From Bacteroidales bacterium (GTDB lineage Bacteria > Bacteroidota > Bacteroidia > Bacteroidales > Lentimicrobiaceae): a stretch of DNA of 64,000 nt. The notes beneath the pieces were generated by a model that saw only the letters and a program-made list of their open reading frames with translations, searched no databases and was not told the origin of the DNA. The first letter of the stretch is position 1, and the number at the start of each line of letters is the position of its first letter. A program made the position numbers and the translations under genes. The stretch covers positions 1-64,000 of the forward strand of contig JAEUTG010000043.1 of assembly GCA_016788045.1 (NCBI GenBank), in the 5' to 3' direction. Shown in pieces: positions 1-8,808 of this stretch.

Positions 1-1
1 C

Positions 2-127
2 GAAATATTACAAGTTCTTGGGATTTCTCTACTGGACAAAACGCCTGTAAAAGAGCTACTTGCAAATTTGGATTACAATAATGTCAAAGAACGAGATCAT
101 AATCAATTGATTTTCAATCTAATTTAA
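2..127 (+). CDS. Transposase C-terminal end, IS4-like (partial)
   Basis: Only the last 41 codons are in the window; the gene enters from the left edge and stops with TAA at 125-127. The peptide begins EILQVLGISLLDKTP and ends NQLIFNLI. This resembles the C-terminus of IS4-type DDE transposases of Bacteroidota, which often end with a DKTP...NQL pattern; that is recall of the family, not a search. The catalytic core is outside the window, so activity cannot be judged. No clear terminal inverted repeat could be placed downstream. Confidence 0.55.
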   Translation, partial: EILQVLGISLLDKTPVKELLANLDYNNVKERDHNQLIFNLI

Positions 128-430
128 GTGGACAGTAGTGATAGCTTTTATAAAAACTTTATACAGAATCATTATAAATTAACCTTTCTTGAAATATTTC
201 TTACCCCCCCCAGAAAATGTAAATTATTTTGCTATACCTTTACTGCGACATTCAGGTATTGAGGATAAGATATAATTATAATGCAACAGATTTAAGCCGG
301 GATAACAAAAGCATTGAATAAAAGAAAAGAACAAACACAAACACAAAAGATAAGAAAAAAGTCAAAACAAACATTTCCTGTAATACACCAGATTAAAAAA
401 TCAGGCTCAAATTCAGAAAGGAGGTTTTAC
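128..430. other. AT-rich intergenic stretch after the transposase
   Basis: No gene is seen here. The stretch contains a run of eight C at 204-211, a near-consensus -7 box TACCTTTA just before 245, and a very A-rich segment (about 310-380). It probably includes the right end of the insertion sequence and the promoter of the folded leader that follows, but neither can be fixed from one copy. Confidence 0.4.
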
Positions 431-596
431 TAAGCCGGTATATCTGTATGCCCTCAAATCAGGGTATGGAAATGATCTTAATAAATAATAAATGCAACTA
501 AACCTATAAAATAAACCGGCTTATTACCGGCCACGGGGAGTTGGCTGCCTTTGCCCTAGGAAGCTGATAAGCAACCACTCCCCTACCAACCGGTAA
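431..596 (+). ncRNA. Candidate structured RNA / leader with several nested helices
   Basis: At least four perfect or near-perfect helices can be drawn. P1 pairs 431-438 (TAAGCCGG) with 516-523 (CCGGCTTA). Inside it P2 pairs 448-454 with 461-467 (ATGCCCT / AGGGTAT, one G-U) over a 6-nt loop. P3 pairs 524-530 (TTACCGG) with 590-596 (CCGGTAA), starting on the base next to P1, so P1 and P3 could stack. Inside it P4 pairs 535-541 (GGGGAGT) with 577-583 (ACTCCCC), topped by a small stem near 544-564. The element ends 22 nt before the lipoprotein start at 619. I do not recognise it as a known riboswitch. It could be a cis-regulatory leader, a small RNA, or the folded end of a mobile element. Confidence 0.45.
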
Positions 597-618
597 CGAG
601 CGCAAAACTACAAAAACA

Positions 619-1587
619 ATGAACACATTAAGAAATATTATTTTTGTACTATTTGTGCTAACAGTAACACTTGCGGGCTGTAAGAAAGACAGAGAAGCGA
701 ACCAAAACGAATCAACAAACTCCGGAATTCAGTTAAAAAACGGCTATCTGGTATTTAAAGATTCAGTAACTTTTAATGAACATCTTAACTGGATAATTCA
801 AAACGAAACCAATCCCGAAGTGATTAACGAGTTCAACAGGAAGTTGGGCTTCATTTCATTCTCAGAAGTTTACGACAAAGGAATGAGAATAGCAGACCCT
901 GTTGAATTTGAAGACTACAGATCGAAAAACCCGGATTGTTTTAGAAAGATTATTCTTGAAGACAATTCAGAATTTTGGGAAATGCCAATGGCCTCAATAC
1001 TGAGCTATTTGACAAATATTAATGGCGTTTATCAAATTGATGAGACAATCTACCGGGCTACCGAAGAATATTTGTTCTCAACTGAAAATGAAGATAAATT
1101 GCCAATAATTATTAAAACCTCTCTGGCTATAAATGATAATTTAATCGAGAAGGTAGCAGGACAAATAGTTAAAAATCTGAAGGGCCAGGTAAGCTACAAA
1201 ACAGCATATTTTGTGTGGAATGACCGAAGAATAGTTGCCAGAATTTATCATAATGATGTTGGCTCAATGACTTATTACGAAGCTAGAACAACATCTCAAC
1301 AAAAAAATTGGTCAGGGGTTTGGGTTTATGCAAAAATCCCACTTCTTCTTCAAAGTAGTAATGAGGGATATTATCGCTATGTTATAGGTGGGGATGGTAG
1401 CTTATCAGACCCGATAAGTATTCCCGCTTCCTATGATCCTAAAACAGATCATGACAATTTCATTAGAACATTACTTACTACTAATCATGAAGTTAGTCTT
1501 TGGAATAGTTCATGTTTGGTTTATCATAGGGGTGAAAGGTATGGAAGTAACCCAACAATAGAAAACAACCAATTGTTTGTCTGGTAG
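619..1587 (+). CDS. Hypothetical lipoprotein
   Basis: A 322-residue exported lipoprotein of unknown function. The N-terminus has a hydrophobic run and a lipobox ending LTLAGC (Cys21), followed by a polar linker (about 22-36), as in outer-membrane lipoproteins of Bacteroidota. The segment around residues 125-150 (NINGVYQIDETIYRA) resembles a stretch common in uncharacterised Bacteroidota lipoproteins, where an 'asparagine-glycine ... I-D-x-x-I-Y' pattern is frequent; this is only recall. The body has no transmembrane segment. It follows a transposase remnant and a folded non-coding element and sits 62 bp before the next gene, so it may be accessory DNA. Confidence 0.8.
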   Translation: MNTLRNIIFVLFVLTVTLAGCKKDREANQNESTNSGIQLKNGYLVFKDSVTFNEHLNWIIQNETNPEVINEFNRKLGFISFSEVYDKGMRIADPVEFEDYRSKNPDCFRKIILEDNSEFWEMPMASILSYLTNINGVYQIDETIYRATEEYLFSTENEDKLPIIIKTSLAINDNLIEKVAGQIVKNLKGQVSYKTAYFVWNDRRIVARIYHNDVGSMTYYEARTTSQQKNWSGVWVYAKIPLLLQSSNEGYYRYVIGGDGSLSDPISIPASYDPKTDHDNFIRTLLTTNHEVSLWNSSCLVYHRGERYGSNPTIENNQLFVW

Positions 1588-1649
1588 TACCATAAAACTG
1601 ATTATTTTCTGGTTTTTTGCTCACTTTTAACAATTCATAAATATAACAA

Positions 1650-2231
1650 ATGAAACACATCAGTTTTTTTATTGCAGTTTCTTTAGCTATTTTGTCGGAG
1701 AATCCAGCATTTGCTCAAAACCGCATTTCCACCATCTTCAAAGAAAACAAACAATATGTAGGGGTGCAGTTTAACCCCTACTTCAGTTACTTTCACAAGC
1801 TGTTTGAAACCAGCTATTATTCCAGCAGCTCAAAAAGCAAGGTTTATACTTTAAGGTATGGAAATGAATTTACAAAGAACCTCTACGCAGGAGTTGATGT
1901 GTCTGGCATGAATTATAAAGAAGAGTCAGGTAACCGCTATTTCGAATTTAAGCCTGGTGTTTTTGGCAGGTATGTTTTTTTTGTAGAAAAAAATGTACAA
2001 ATTTTACTCGAACCAGGAATTTATTGCCTATTTGGGAATTATCACTTTCAAATGATGCCTGACCCTGACTGGACAATAAATAAGTTTGGCTGGTACGCCT
2101 CCACCGGTATGGGCATTAACCTTTACAAAAAGAAAGTAACGCTGGATTTGATGGTTAAATATTCTCCAGATTTGTGGTTTGAAGGTTATCACTTTGTACC
2201 GACCTACAAACTCAATTACCATTTTAAATAA
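1650..2231 (+). CDS. Small exported protein, probable outer-membrane beta-barrel
   Basis: 193 residues with a Sec signal peptide ending near NPAFAQ (cleavage about residue 22). The mature part alternates aromatic and small residues in short strands (for example YAGVDVSG, FKPGVFGRYVFF, GWYASTGMGINLY) and ends KLNYHFK, with a near-terminal aromatic, as expected of a small eight-strand barrel inserted by BAM. No enzymatic motif was seen. It follows the lipoprotein gene by 62 bp on the same strand and is closed by a strong intrinsic terminator, so the two may form one transcript. The substrate or role is unknown. Confidence 0.8.
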   Translation: MKHISFFIAVSLAILSENPAFAQNRISTIFKENKQYVGVQFNPYFSYFHKLFETSYYSSSSKSKVYTLRYGNEFTKNLYAGVDVSGMNYKEESGNRYFEFKPGVFGRYVFFVEKNVQILLEPGIYCLFGNYHFQMMPDPDWTINKFGWYASTGMGINLYKKKVTLDLMVKYSPDLWFEGYHFVPTYKLNYHFK

Positions 2232-2241
2232 TTTATTAATC

Positions 2242-2280
2242 TGCACCCCGCCATGTAAAAGCGGGGTGCATTTCTTTTTA
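2242..2280 (+). terminator. Intrinsic terminator directly before a start codon
   Basis: Perfect 10-bp stem TGCACCCCGC (2242-2251) / GCGGGGTGCA (2261-2270) with a 9-nt loop, followed by TTTCTTTTTA. The T-tract ends one base before the ATG at 2282 of the next gene. It can end the upstream transcript, or act as an attenuator of the DUF4249-TonB operon, because no room is left for a promoter between it and that gene. Confidence 0.85.
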
Positions 2281-2281
2281 T

Positions 2282-3178
2282 ATGCAAAAAGCAATACTGG
2301 TTTTAGTAACAATTATTATCCTTCTTTTTACTGCCTGTGAAACGCCGGTTGATATGGACATTCCCCAGTCGGAAATAACAACCGTTGCCTATGCCAGCCA
2401 ATCGTATAATGATAGCCTTCAGGTATATATTGCCTGTACACGGCACATTTACGATACTAGCCGATACACTGGCTGCGATTCAACAGCCGAAGCTTTTGTG
2501 ATTCATAACGGAAACCAAACCCCACTCAGGTATAACGGAAAAAGATTTATTGCAGAAGGCTTATCAGCCCAACCCGGTGACACAATTTCGCTTCGGATTA
2601 CAGGCACAGATAACAAACACACCTTTGCCCAAACAGTAATTCCCCATAGTACCATTGCCCACATCATTGAAATTACACCATCGGCTCTTCTTATTGATGA
2701 TGTTTATTTTTCGAGGGTTCAATTGAGTTTCGACGACCCTGCCGAAGAAACCAATTATTACGAATTTAGTCTTAATGTCACTCAAATTAAGGATGATTCG
2801 TCCAGCAGCTTTGGTTACCATGATTTCAGGTCGTTTGACCCCATCATGGTAAATGAGGACATTATGCAATACGAACCCATAACCATGCTTTTCAGCGATG
2901 CCATGTTCAATGGCTCGCAGGTAAGCATACCGATGTACTATTTCCTTTACTTCTTCACTGAATCCCTGCAAAAAGTGATTGTGGTTTCGGAGCTGAGAAA
3001 TGTTACACGCGAGCATTACCACTACTACAAAACGCTTTATAAATTCATTTACAACCAAAGCGGAATATGGTCAGGAATGACCTTGCCGGTTTCTATTAAT
3101 GGCAACGTTAAAAACGGAGCCGGATTGTTCTCGCTTTTTACTTCTACCCGCGATACTGTGGTTTATGATTTCAGATAA
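2282..3178 (+). CDS. DUF4249 family lipoprotein
   Basis: 298 residues. Lipoprotein signal peptide with lipobox LLFTAC (Cys19), then the typical DUF4249 opening (ETPVDMDIP, followed by a first Ig-like strand set with YNDSL). This family consists of outer-membrane lipoproteins that nearly always accompany a TonB-dependent receptor with an N-terminal carboxypeptidase-like domain, as here. The role is thought to be an accessory of that receptor; the ligand is unknown. The ATG lies immediately after the T-tract of the terminator at 2242-2280, so expression probably depends on read-through or attenuation, or on a promoter inside the preceding gene. The stop codon is one base before the chosen start of the receptor. 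Confidence 0.88.
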   Translation: MQKAILVLVTIIILLFTACETPVDMDIPQSEITTVAYASQSYNDSLQVYIACTRHIYDTSRYTGCDSTAEAFVIHNGNQTPLRYNGKRFIAEGLSAQPGDTISLRITGTDNKHTFAQTVIPHSTIAHIIEITPSALLIDDVYFSRVQLSFDDPAEETNYYEFSLNVTQIKDDSSSSFGYHDFRSFDPIMVNEDIMQYEPITMLFSDAMFNGSQVSIPMYYFLYFFTESLQKVIVVSELRNVTREHYHYYKTLYKFIYNQSGIWSGMTLPVSINGNVKNGAGLFSLFTSTRDTVVYDFR

Positions 3179-3179
3179 A

Positions 3180-5561
3180 ATGAACTGGTATTTATTTTCC
3201 CGCAAATTGGTTTTGCTGGGTTTCCTAATGATATTGCAGATGCAAAAAGGAGTCATGGGGCAAACCATCAGCGGATTTGTCTCGGATTCAAAAAGTGGCG
3301 AGAGGTTATTGTATGCCGGTATTTACGATGCCAAAACAGCAAAAGGCACAAGCAGCAATGGTTATGGCTTTTTCAGCATAACCCCGGGGCTGCCACAAGA
3401 TGAACCCGTGGTGCTTGTAATTACTTATGTTGGTTACCTAAGCGACACTTTACTGTTGATTAATCTGATAAAAGATACTTTGGTTAACATCCGATTAAAG
3501 GCCGGAATTGAGCTTAAGCCGGTTGAAATAATATCGGGAAATAATGCAGGCAGTGCATCGTCGCCGGGTATGCACCGGCTAACTGCCCAGGTAATTAAAT
3601 CCCTTCCCGCGCTTGGTGGTGAAACCGACCTGATAAAGGTTTATCAGCTTACACCCGGTGTGCAGCAAGGCCACGAAGGCACTTCGGGGCTTCTTGTGCG
3701 GGGCGGTTCACCCGACCAGAACCTGGTTATGCTTGATGATGTTCCGCTTTATAACATAAACCATCTTGGTGGATTTCTTTCAGCCTTTAACACCGATGCC
3801 ATTAAAAGCTCAACGCTTATAAAAGGTGGATTTCCTTCAAAACATGGGGGCAGGCTTTCGTCGGTTCTTGATGTGAATATGGCCGACGGAAATCTTTCGA
3901 AAACCGGAGGTAATGTAAGTCTGGGATTGGTTTCTGCCAGATTTACCGTAAATGGTCCGATACAAAAAAACAAAGCTTCTTACCTGATAAGCTTCAGGCG
4001 GTTTTATTTCGATCTGTTCGCAAGACCATTGGCCCAAAAAGTTAACCCCGGCTCATCAGTGGGGTATAATTTTTACGACCTAAACATTAAACTGAATAAA
4101 ATTATAGATGCCAAAAACAAAATCCATCTTAGCTTTTACACTGGAGACGATAAAACACTTGCGGGCTTCAAAGAAAAAAAAGACGACGGCACAGATTATT
4201 ACATGCAAACAAACCAATGGGGCAATACAATGGCTGCCCTTCGCTGGAACCATCTCTTCAACAGCCGCGTATTCAGCAATACCACTCTGCATTTTTCACG
4301 ATATAGGGTTAAGAACAATTTAATTTCGGAAAGCACGAGTGGCAACGATAAATACATTGCAAAAAACACCCTGCTTTCGACAATCGGTGAATACAGTCTG
4401 AAATCGGAAATGGAATACTACTTAACACCTGAAACCAGCATATTTGGCGGAACGCAGCTCACCTACAGGTATTTTAAGCCAAATGATTATACCTATGAGG
4501 CATCGGGCGGCAACAACTCTTTACAACCTGGTCACAACCACACTATGCTGATGCAGGCTTTTGAAGGCATAATTTATGCAGGCGGAAAAATTACCCGACC
4601 GGCAGGTCACACGCTGGAATTGGGCGGGCGAATCAACACTTTTGCCATAAACAACCGGTTTTATATTATACCGGAACCCAGGTTAAAAGCAAGTTTTCAT
4701 CACAACAAAAACCTGAACAGTTTTCTATCATTTGATGTAATGAGCCAGAATATGCACATCACCGGCAACAACACCATAGGAATGCCGGTTGAATACCTGT
4801 TGCCTGCTACCGGCAAGCTGCCTCCGTCAATAATGAAACAGATTTCAACCGGAATAGAATATGTTTCACAGGGTAAGATTGTGTATAGCAGCGAATTGTA
4901 TTATAAGCACTTCACTCGTCTGGCAATGCTTCAGGACGGGGCTTCGCTGTGGGAAGGCCGCGAAAACTGGGAGAATCTTTTCGCCAGCAACGGAACCGGA
5001 AGTGCTTATGGTGCAGAATTTATGGCAGCAAAAAATCAGGGCAAGTTCACAGGATGGATAAGCTATACTCTGGCGCGTAGCGAGAGAAAATTTGAGGATA
5101 TAAATCAAGGAAAATTATTCCCTGATAAATTCGATATAAGGCACAGTATCAACCTGGCACTTATGGTTAAAATTGACGAAAATGCAGATTTCTCTTGTGC
5201 GTGGGTTTTTAATTCCGGATATCGGCTTACCCTGCCGGTTTCTAAATATTATGTGCCTGTATCTGCCGGAGATTATACCCATATGAACGAAATGTACATA
5301 TACTCTGAGCGTAATGCTTTCAAAACCAAACCTTACCATAGATTGGACATAAGTTTTAACTTTCATAAGCAAAAGAAAAGATACCACAGAACATTTTCGT
5401 TAGGCGTTATAAACCTCTACAATCAGCGCAACCCCAATGCCTATTATTTCTCTACGATAGATGTATTTGGGCCAGATAATACCCGCTATGAGCGTATTGT
5501 GTTGATGCAGAGATCATTCTTCCCGTTTATGCCGAATGTGGGGTGGAGTTGGAAGTTTTGA
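3180..5561 (+). CDS. TonB-dependent outer-membrane receptor
   Basis: 793 residues from the chosen start. The order is: signal peptide (to about residue 28, ending VMGQ), a carboxypeptidase-regulatory-like domain (about 29-115), plug domain (about 130-260, with LLVRGGSPDQNLVMLDDVPL typical of this class, split here across motif LVRGGSPDQN and LDDVPLYN), and a 22-strand barrel ending in WSWKF. It imports an unknown ligand across the outer membrane with TonB-ExbBD energy. Start: the open frame extends back to 3099 inside the DUF4249 gene, but ATG 3180 lies one base behind that gene's stop and begins a proper signal peptide; ATG 3165 is a second option. The DUF4249 partner is upstream. Confidence 0.9.
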   Translation: MNWYLFSRKLVLLGFLMILQMQKGVMGQTISGFVSDSKSGERLLYAGIYDAKTAKGTSSNGYGFFSITPGLPQDEPVVLVITYVGYLSDTLLLINLIKDTLVNIRLKAGIELKPVEIISGNNAGSASSPGMHRLTAQVIKSLPALGGETDLIKVYQLTPGVQQGHEGTSGLLVRGGSPDQNLVMLDDVPLYNINHLGGFLSAFNTDAIKSSTLIKGGFPSKHGGRLSSVLDVNMADGNLSKTGGNVSLGLVSARFTVNGPIQKNKASYLISFRRFYFDLFARPLAQKVNPGSSVGYNFYDLNIKLNKIIDAKNKIHLSFYTGDDKTLAGFKEKKDDGTDYYMQTNQWGNTMAALRWNHLFNSRVFSNTTLHFSRYRVKNNLISESTSGNDKYIAKNTLLSTIGEYSLKSEMEYYLTPETSIFGGTQLTYRYFKPNDYTYEASGGNNSLQPGHNHTMLMQAFEGIIYAGGKITRPAGHTLELGGRINTFAINNRFYIIPEPRLKASFHHNKNLNSFLSFDVMSQNMHITGNNTIGMPVEYLLPATGKLPPSIMKQISTGIEYVSQGKIVYSSELYYKHFTRLAMLQDGASLWEGRENWENLFASNGTGSAYGAEFMAAKNQGKFTGWISYTLARSERKFEDINQGKLFPDKFDIRHSINLALMVKIDENADFSCAWVFNSGYRLTLPVSKYYVPVSAGDYTHMNEMYIYSERNAFKTKPYHRLDISFNFHKQKKRYHRTFSLGVINLYNQRNPNAYYFSTIDVFGPDNTRYERIVLMQRSFFPFMPNVGWSWKF

Positions 5562-5595
5562 GGGTCTTACACTCAAACTGCCGATATTTAAAGAA

Positions 5596-5778
5596 TTAAA
5601 ATGGTAAGACTGGATTTACAGGATCAAAATCAAAACCGTAATAATCAAAAAGCAGTTTGAACTCCTCAATGGTACCATGGTTGAGAACCTGCTTAATCAT
5701 ATGGGATAGATGCTTTTGCTCATCCAGCTGATCAACATCAACATCCCAGAACAATCCCCGCCGGATAGGCAATTTCAT
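5596..5778 (-). pseudogene. Truncated DUF6922-like small protein
   Basis: 60 residues: an LFWDVDVDQLDEQKH segment followed by a helix (HMIKQVLNHGTIEEFKLLF). This matches my memory of the N-terminal two thirds of DUF6922 proteins, small partners often seen next to nucleotidyltransferase-type toxins. The C-terminal part with a helix-turn-helix-like segment is missing. The frame ends in DPVNPVLPF, and that DNA (GATCCTGTAAATCCAG on the minus strand) looks like a common intergenic repeat rather than coding sequence. No toxin partner is adjacent. It is either a decayed remnant or an unusually short family member. Confidence 0.45.
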
Positions 5779-6021
5779 GTGTTTTTGCTTTTGTGTAAGC
5801 CAAAGATACGAAATACCAGGTTATGTACTTCGGATAACAATTATATTGACCATATTCAAAAATTACGCCTGATTTTTCGTTTGTGATCGGAATATTCGGC
5901 CTGAATTATGGAATTTCAAGATGTGCACCAGGGTAATTTTGAGTCGTTTCCTGGGAAGGAGTCCGAAATTAAAGGCAAAGTATAAACCGAAAATGCTTTA
6001 TTTTGCACCTTTGATTCCCGT

Positions 6022-7479
6022 TTGCCCATGCTCTTCAATTCCTTTGAATACCTTATTTTCCTTCCGTCGGTTGTTGTCCTCTATTTTACCATTCCTGTAA
6101 AGTGGAGATGGTTGTTGCTCCTTATTGCCAGCTACTTTTTCTATATGTGCTGGAAAGCAGAATATGCCATCCTGATCCTTTTCACAACAGTAGTCGACTA
6201 TTTTTTGGCATTGAAAATGGGCAGGGAATCCTCCGGGAAAAAGAAAAAACGCTGGCTGGTAATAAGTATCCTTGTTAATCTGGGGATGCTGGCCGGGTTT
6301 AAATATTTGAATTTTTTCTCCGAAAGTGTGAATGCCCTGATGCAGATCACCAACAGCGGATATTCATTCCCCTTGTATCATATCCTGCTGCCGGTCGGTA
6401 TTTCGTTCTATATTTTCCAGTCGCTCAGCTATACCATCGATGTTTACCGGGGCATTCAGCCGCCTGAAAAACACTTCGGGAAATTCGCCCTGTATGTTTC
6501 TTTCTTCCCTCAACTGGTCGCCGGCCCCATCGAGCGCTCTACCAGCCTGTTACCACAGATCAATGCTCCGTGTCCGTTTAATCAGCAAAACCTGATCAGC
6601 GGACTAAAGCTGATTTTGTGGGGATTTTTCAAGAAGCTGGTCATCGCCGACCGTCTGGGCATGTTTGTCAGCCTTGTGTATGAAAACCCTACCGAATATC
6701 ACGGCCTTCCTGTGATACTGGCGACGGTGCTGTTTGCTTTTCAACTCTATACCGACTTTTCAGGATATACCGATATTGCCCGCGGTTCGGCCCGCCTGCT
6801 GGGCTACGAACTGATGATCAACTTCAACCGGCCGCTGATCGCCACCTCGCTGCGCGATTTCTGGAACCGCTGGCACATCTCGCTCACCACCTGGTTCCGC
6901 GATTACCTGCTTTACGCGCTGCCCTACATCAGGAACAAAAAAATTGTTCAGTCAAACGTTTACCGTAACCTCATCCTCACCTTTCTGCTGATGGGCCTCT
7001 GGCACGGGGCAGCCTGGACCTTTGTGCTGTTCGGACTGTTCCACGGACTCATGCTGGTGGTGGAATCAATGGCAGAAAAACCCCTCAGAAGGGCCGGTAT
7101 TTCAGGTTTTCTTTCCAGGTACCCCGGTTTTGCTGCTACCCTTGGAAACCTGTATATGTTTACCATGCTGTTTTTCTCGCTCTTTCTTTTCAGGGCAAAC
7201 AGCCTGAACGACAGTGTTTTATTGCTTTCGAATGCGTTTAATTTCAAAAACAGTGCTGCATATGCCGGAGAGATTCTTAAAAACCTCGAAGTGATGTTCG
7301 GCCTGCTGATGATCGTGGTATTGCTCGTGGCCGAACATATTCACGCAAAACACAACCTCATTGAGCTGATCAGCAAAAGGCCCCTGCCCGTCAGGTGGAG
7401 TCTGTATATCGGCTTTGTATTTTTTGTGGTATTGTTCGGGGTATTGCATCAGGAAAAATTCATTTATTTCCAGTTCTGA
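6022..7479 (+). CDS. MBOAT family membrane-bound O-acyltransferase (AlgI-like)
   Basis: 485 residues, polytopic. Family motifs: RDFWNRWHIS (about 278-287), and the GLWHG motif with the invariant catalytic His328, followed by FGLFHG. Length and motif order match AlgI/DltB-type proteins, which move acyl (usually acetyl) groups across the inner membrane onto a periplasmic SGNH-type partner or directly onto polysaccharide. The next gene (7831-8808) encodes such an SGNH partner. Start MPMLF at 6022; Met3 is equally possible. Upstream, TTATTTTG (about 5998-6005) and CACCTTTG (about 6006-6013) are each one base from a TAnnTTTG -7 box. Probable role: acetylation of a surface or exported glycan; the acceptor is unknown. 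Confidence 0.9.
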   Translation: MPMLFNSFEYLIFLPSVVVLYFTIPVKWRWLLLLIASYFFYMCWKAEYAILILFTTVVDYFLALKMGRESSGKKKKRWLVISILVNLGMLAGFKYLNFFSESVNALMQITNSGYSFPLYHILLPVGISFYIFQSLSYTIDVYRGIQPPEKHFGKFALYVSFFPQLVAGPIERSTSLLPQINAPCPFNQQNLISGLKLILWGFFKKLVIADRLGMFVSLVYENPTEYHGLPVILATVLFAFQLYTDFSGYTDIARGSARLLGYELMINFNRPLIATSLRDFWNRWHISLTTWFRDYLLYALPYIRNKKIVQSNVYRNLILTFLLMGLWHGAAWTFVLFGLFHGLMLVVESMAEKPLRRAGISGFLSRYPGFAATLGNLYMFTMLFFSLFLFRANSLNDSVLLLSNAFNFKNSAAYAGEILKNLEVMFGLLMIVVLLVAEHIHAKHNLIELISKRPLPVRWSLYIGFVFFVVLFGVLHQEKFIYFQF

Positions 7480-7830
7480 TTTGACAATTGTCCGTTATGA
7501 TTTGTTCTCACGCAATGACGCAATGACGCAATGGTATAGTGACTATGCGAAAACCTGGAAACATCCGTCGCTTTGGCAAAGTACAGGTGGCAATCAGAAA
7601 ACCTATCGGTTGATTTTGAGTAATTTACAAATTCTAAACGAATTCACATACTAATGAGCGCCAATGGGAATCAAGACTAATAACAAATTATTGTATTGAT
7701 GTTCAGTTGTTTAGTATAGCCGATTGTATTGCAATCAATCTGCAGAACCTGACTCATCATTATTGAATCAAAATAACGTTGCGTCTTCGCGCCTTTGCGT
7801 GAGACCTGGACTGAAGACATAAACAGATTT
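7480..7830. repeat. Intergenic region with short tandem and dispersed repeats
   Basis: No gene is supported. Three tandem copies of ACGCAATG lie at about 7511-7533. A second repeat-like stretch (GTTGCGTCTTCGCGCCTTTG, about 7779-7798) lies just before the next gene. It offers a TTG start for a 12-residue extension of that gene, which I rejected as repeat translation. A weak GATTG/CAATC hairpin sits near 7722-7736. Confidence 0.5.
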
Positions 7831-8808
7831 ATGAAGGGCAAATCAATAAAACGTTTACTCCTTTTCGCCGCTCTTCTGGTTGTGGTGAATATAGCCCTGG
7901 ATCAGGCATTCAAGGCGTTCTCGGTTCACAACATCCTCAACCGCAGGATGGACGAACAGTTTGCTGCTTACAACGACACCCTGAAATACCTCTCCCTGGG
8001 CAACTCGCACAACTGCATCAATACTTATATCCTGAACAACAGCTTTAACTATGGTTCACCCAGCGAAAACTACATACAGTCGTATTACAAGCTGAAGCAC
8101 ATTCTTGAAAAAAGCGGAAAAAAACCTGAATACGTGATCCTGCAGGCCGATATATCGACTTACGGTCCTAAAATTGCCGACCGGTTTGAATACAACAGCT
8201 ACTGGATTGATTACATCGATTATCCGGAGCTGGCCCGGATCAGCGGCGACCGCAGCCTGCTCACCAAATGGATTGAAGGCCGGTTTTTCTCGTATGCCGG
8301 CAATTACAAGGATGTTCAGCTATCCATTCTTTACCGGATAAAAATCCGCAAACTGGAGATGCACAACGGCTACCGCCCGCACCGCGATTACCGCAACTTC
8401 TCTCAGGAAAAAGACAAACGCCGCCTGGCCTGGGCAAAAGCCAACCTCTTTCTTACCAGAGGAAGCTATTTTGATCCGACGATAAAAGCCTATTACAAAA
8501 AAATTCTCCAACTATGCCAGAGCCATGGAGTGAAGGTACTGATGATCCGCTATCCGATGACGCGGGAATTTCACGAAGAAGAGATCAGGATTGTGCCGGA
8601 GCGGCAACTGTTCAGTGAGGTTCAGTCAATTGCTGAACAGTATCCTGTATTCGTAAAATTGTTTGATTACCACAACCTGTTCTTCGACCATCCCGAATAC
8701 TTCTTCGACCCGGATCACCTCAATATCAAGGGCTCCGACCTGTTTACCCGGCGGTTTGCAGAAGACATGAAACAGTTGGAATCAGGAAACGCGCTTTCGC
8801 CTGAATAA
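7831..8808 (+). CDS. SGNH-type O-acetyltransferase partner of MBOAT protein
   Basis: 325 residues from ATG 7831. One N-terminal membrane anchor (about 8-22), then an exported alpha/beta domain with the SGNH block I motif LSLGNSH (nucleophile Ser59) and the block V motif DPDH (Asp293, His296) near the C-terminus, the arrangement of AlgJ/AlgX- and DltD-like proteins. It probably receives acetyl groups from the MBOAT protein encoded 351 bp upstream and transfers them to a glycan in the periplasm. The frame extends back to a TTG at 7795, but that part is intergenic repeat, so ATG 7831 was chosen. The last 27 bp overlap the end of the convergent sulfotransferase gene. Confidence 0.82.
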   Translation: MKGKSIKRLLLFAALLVVVNIALDQAFKAFSVHNILNRRMDEQFAAYNDTLKYLSLGNSHNCINTYILNNSFNYGSPSENYIQSYYKLKHILEKSGKKPEYVILQADISTYGPKIADRFEYNSYWIDYIDYPELARISGDRSLLTKWIEGRFFSYAGNYKDVQLSILYRIKIRKLEMHNGYRPHRDYRNFSQEKDKRRLAWAKANLFLTRGSYFDPTIKAYYKKILQLCQSHGVKVLMIRYPMTREFHEEEIRIVPERQLFSEVQSIAEQYPVFVKLFDYHNLFFDHPEYFFDPDHLNIKGSDLFTRRFAEDMKQLESGNALSPE

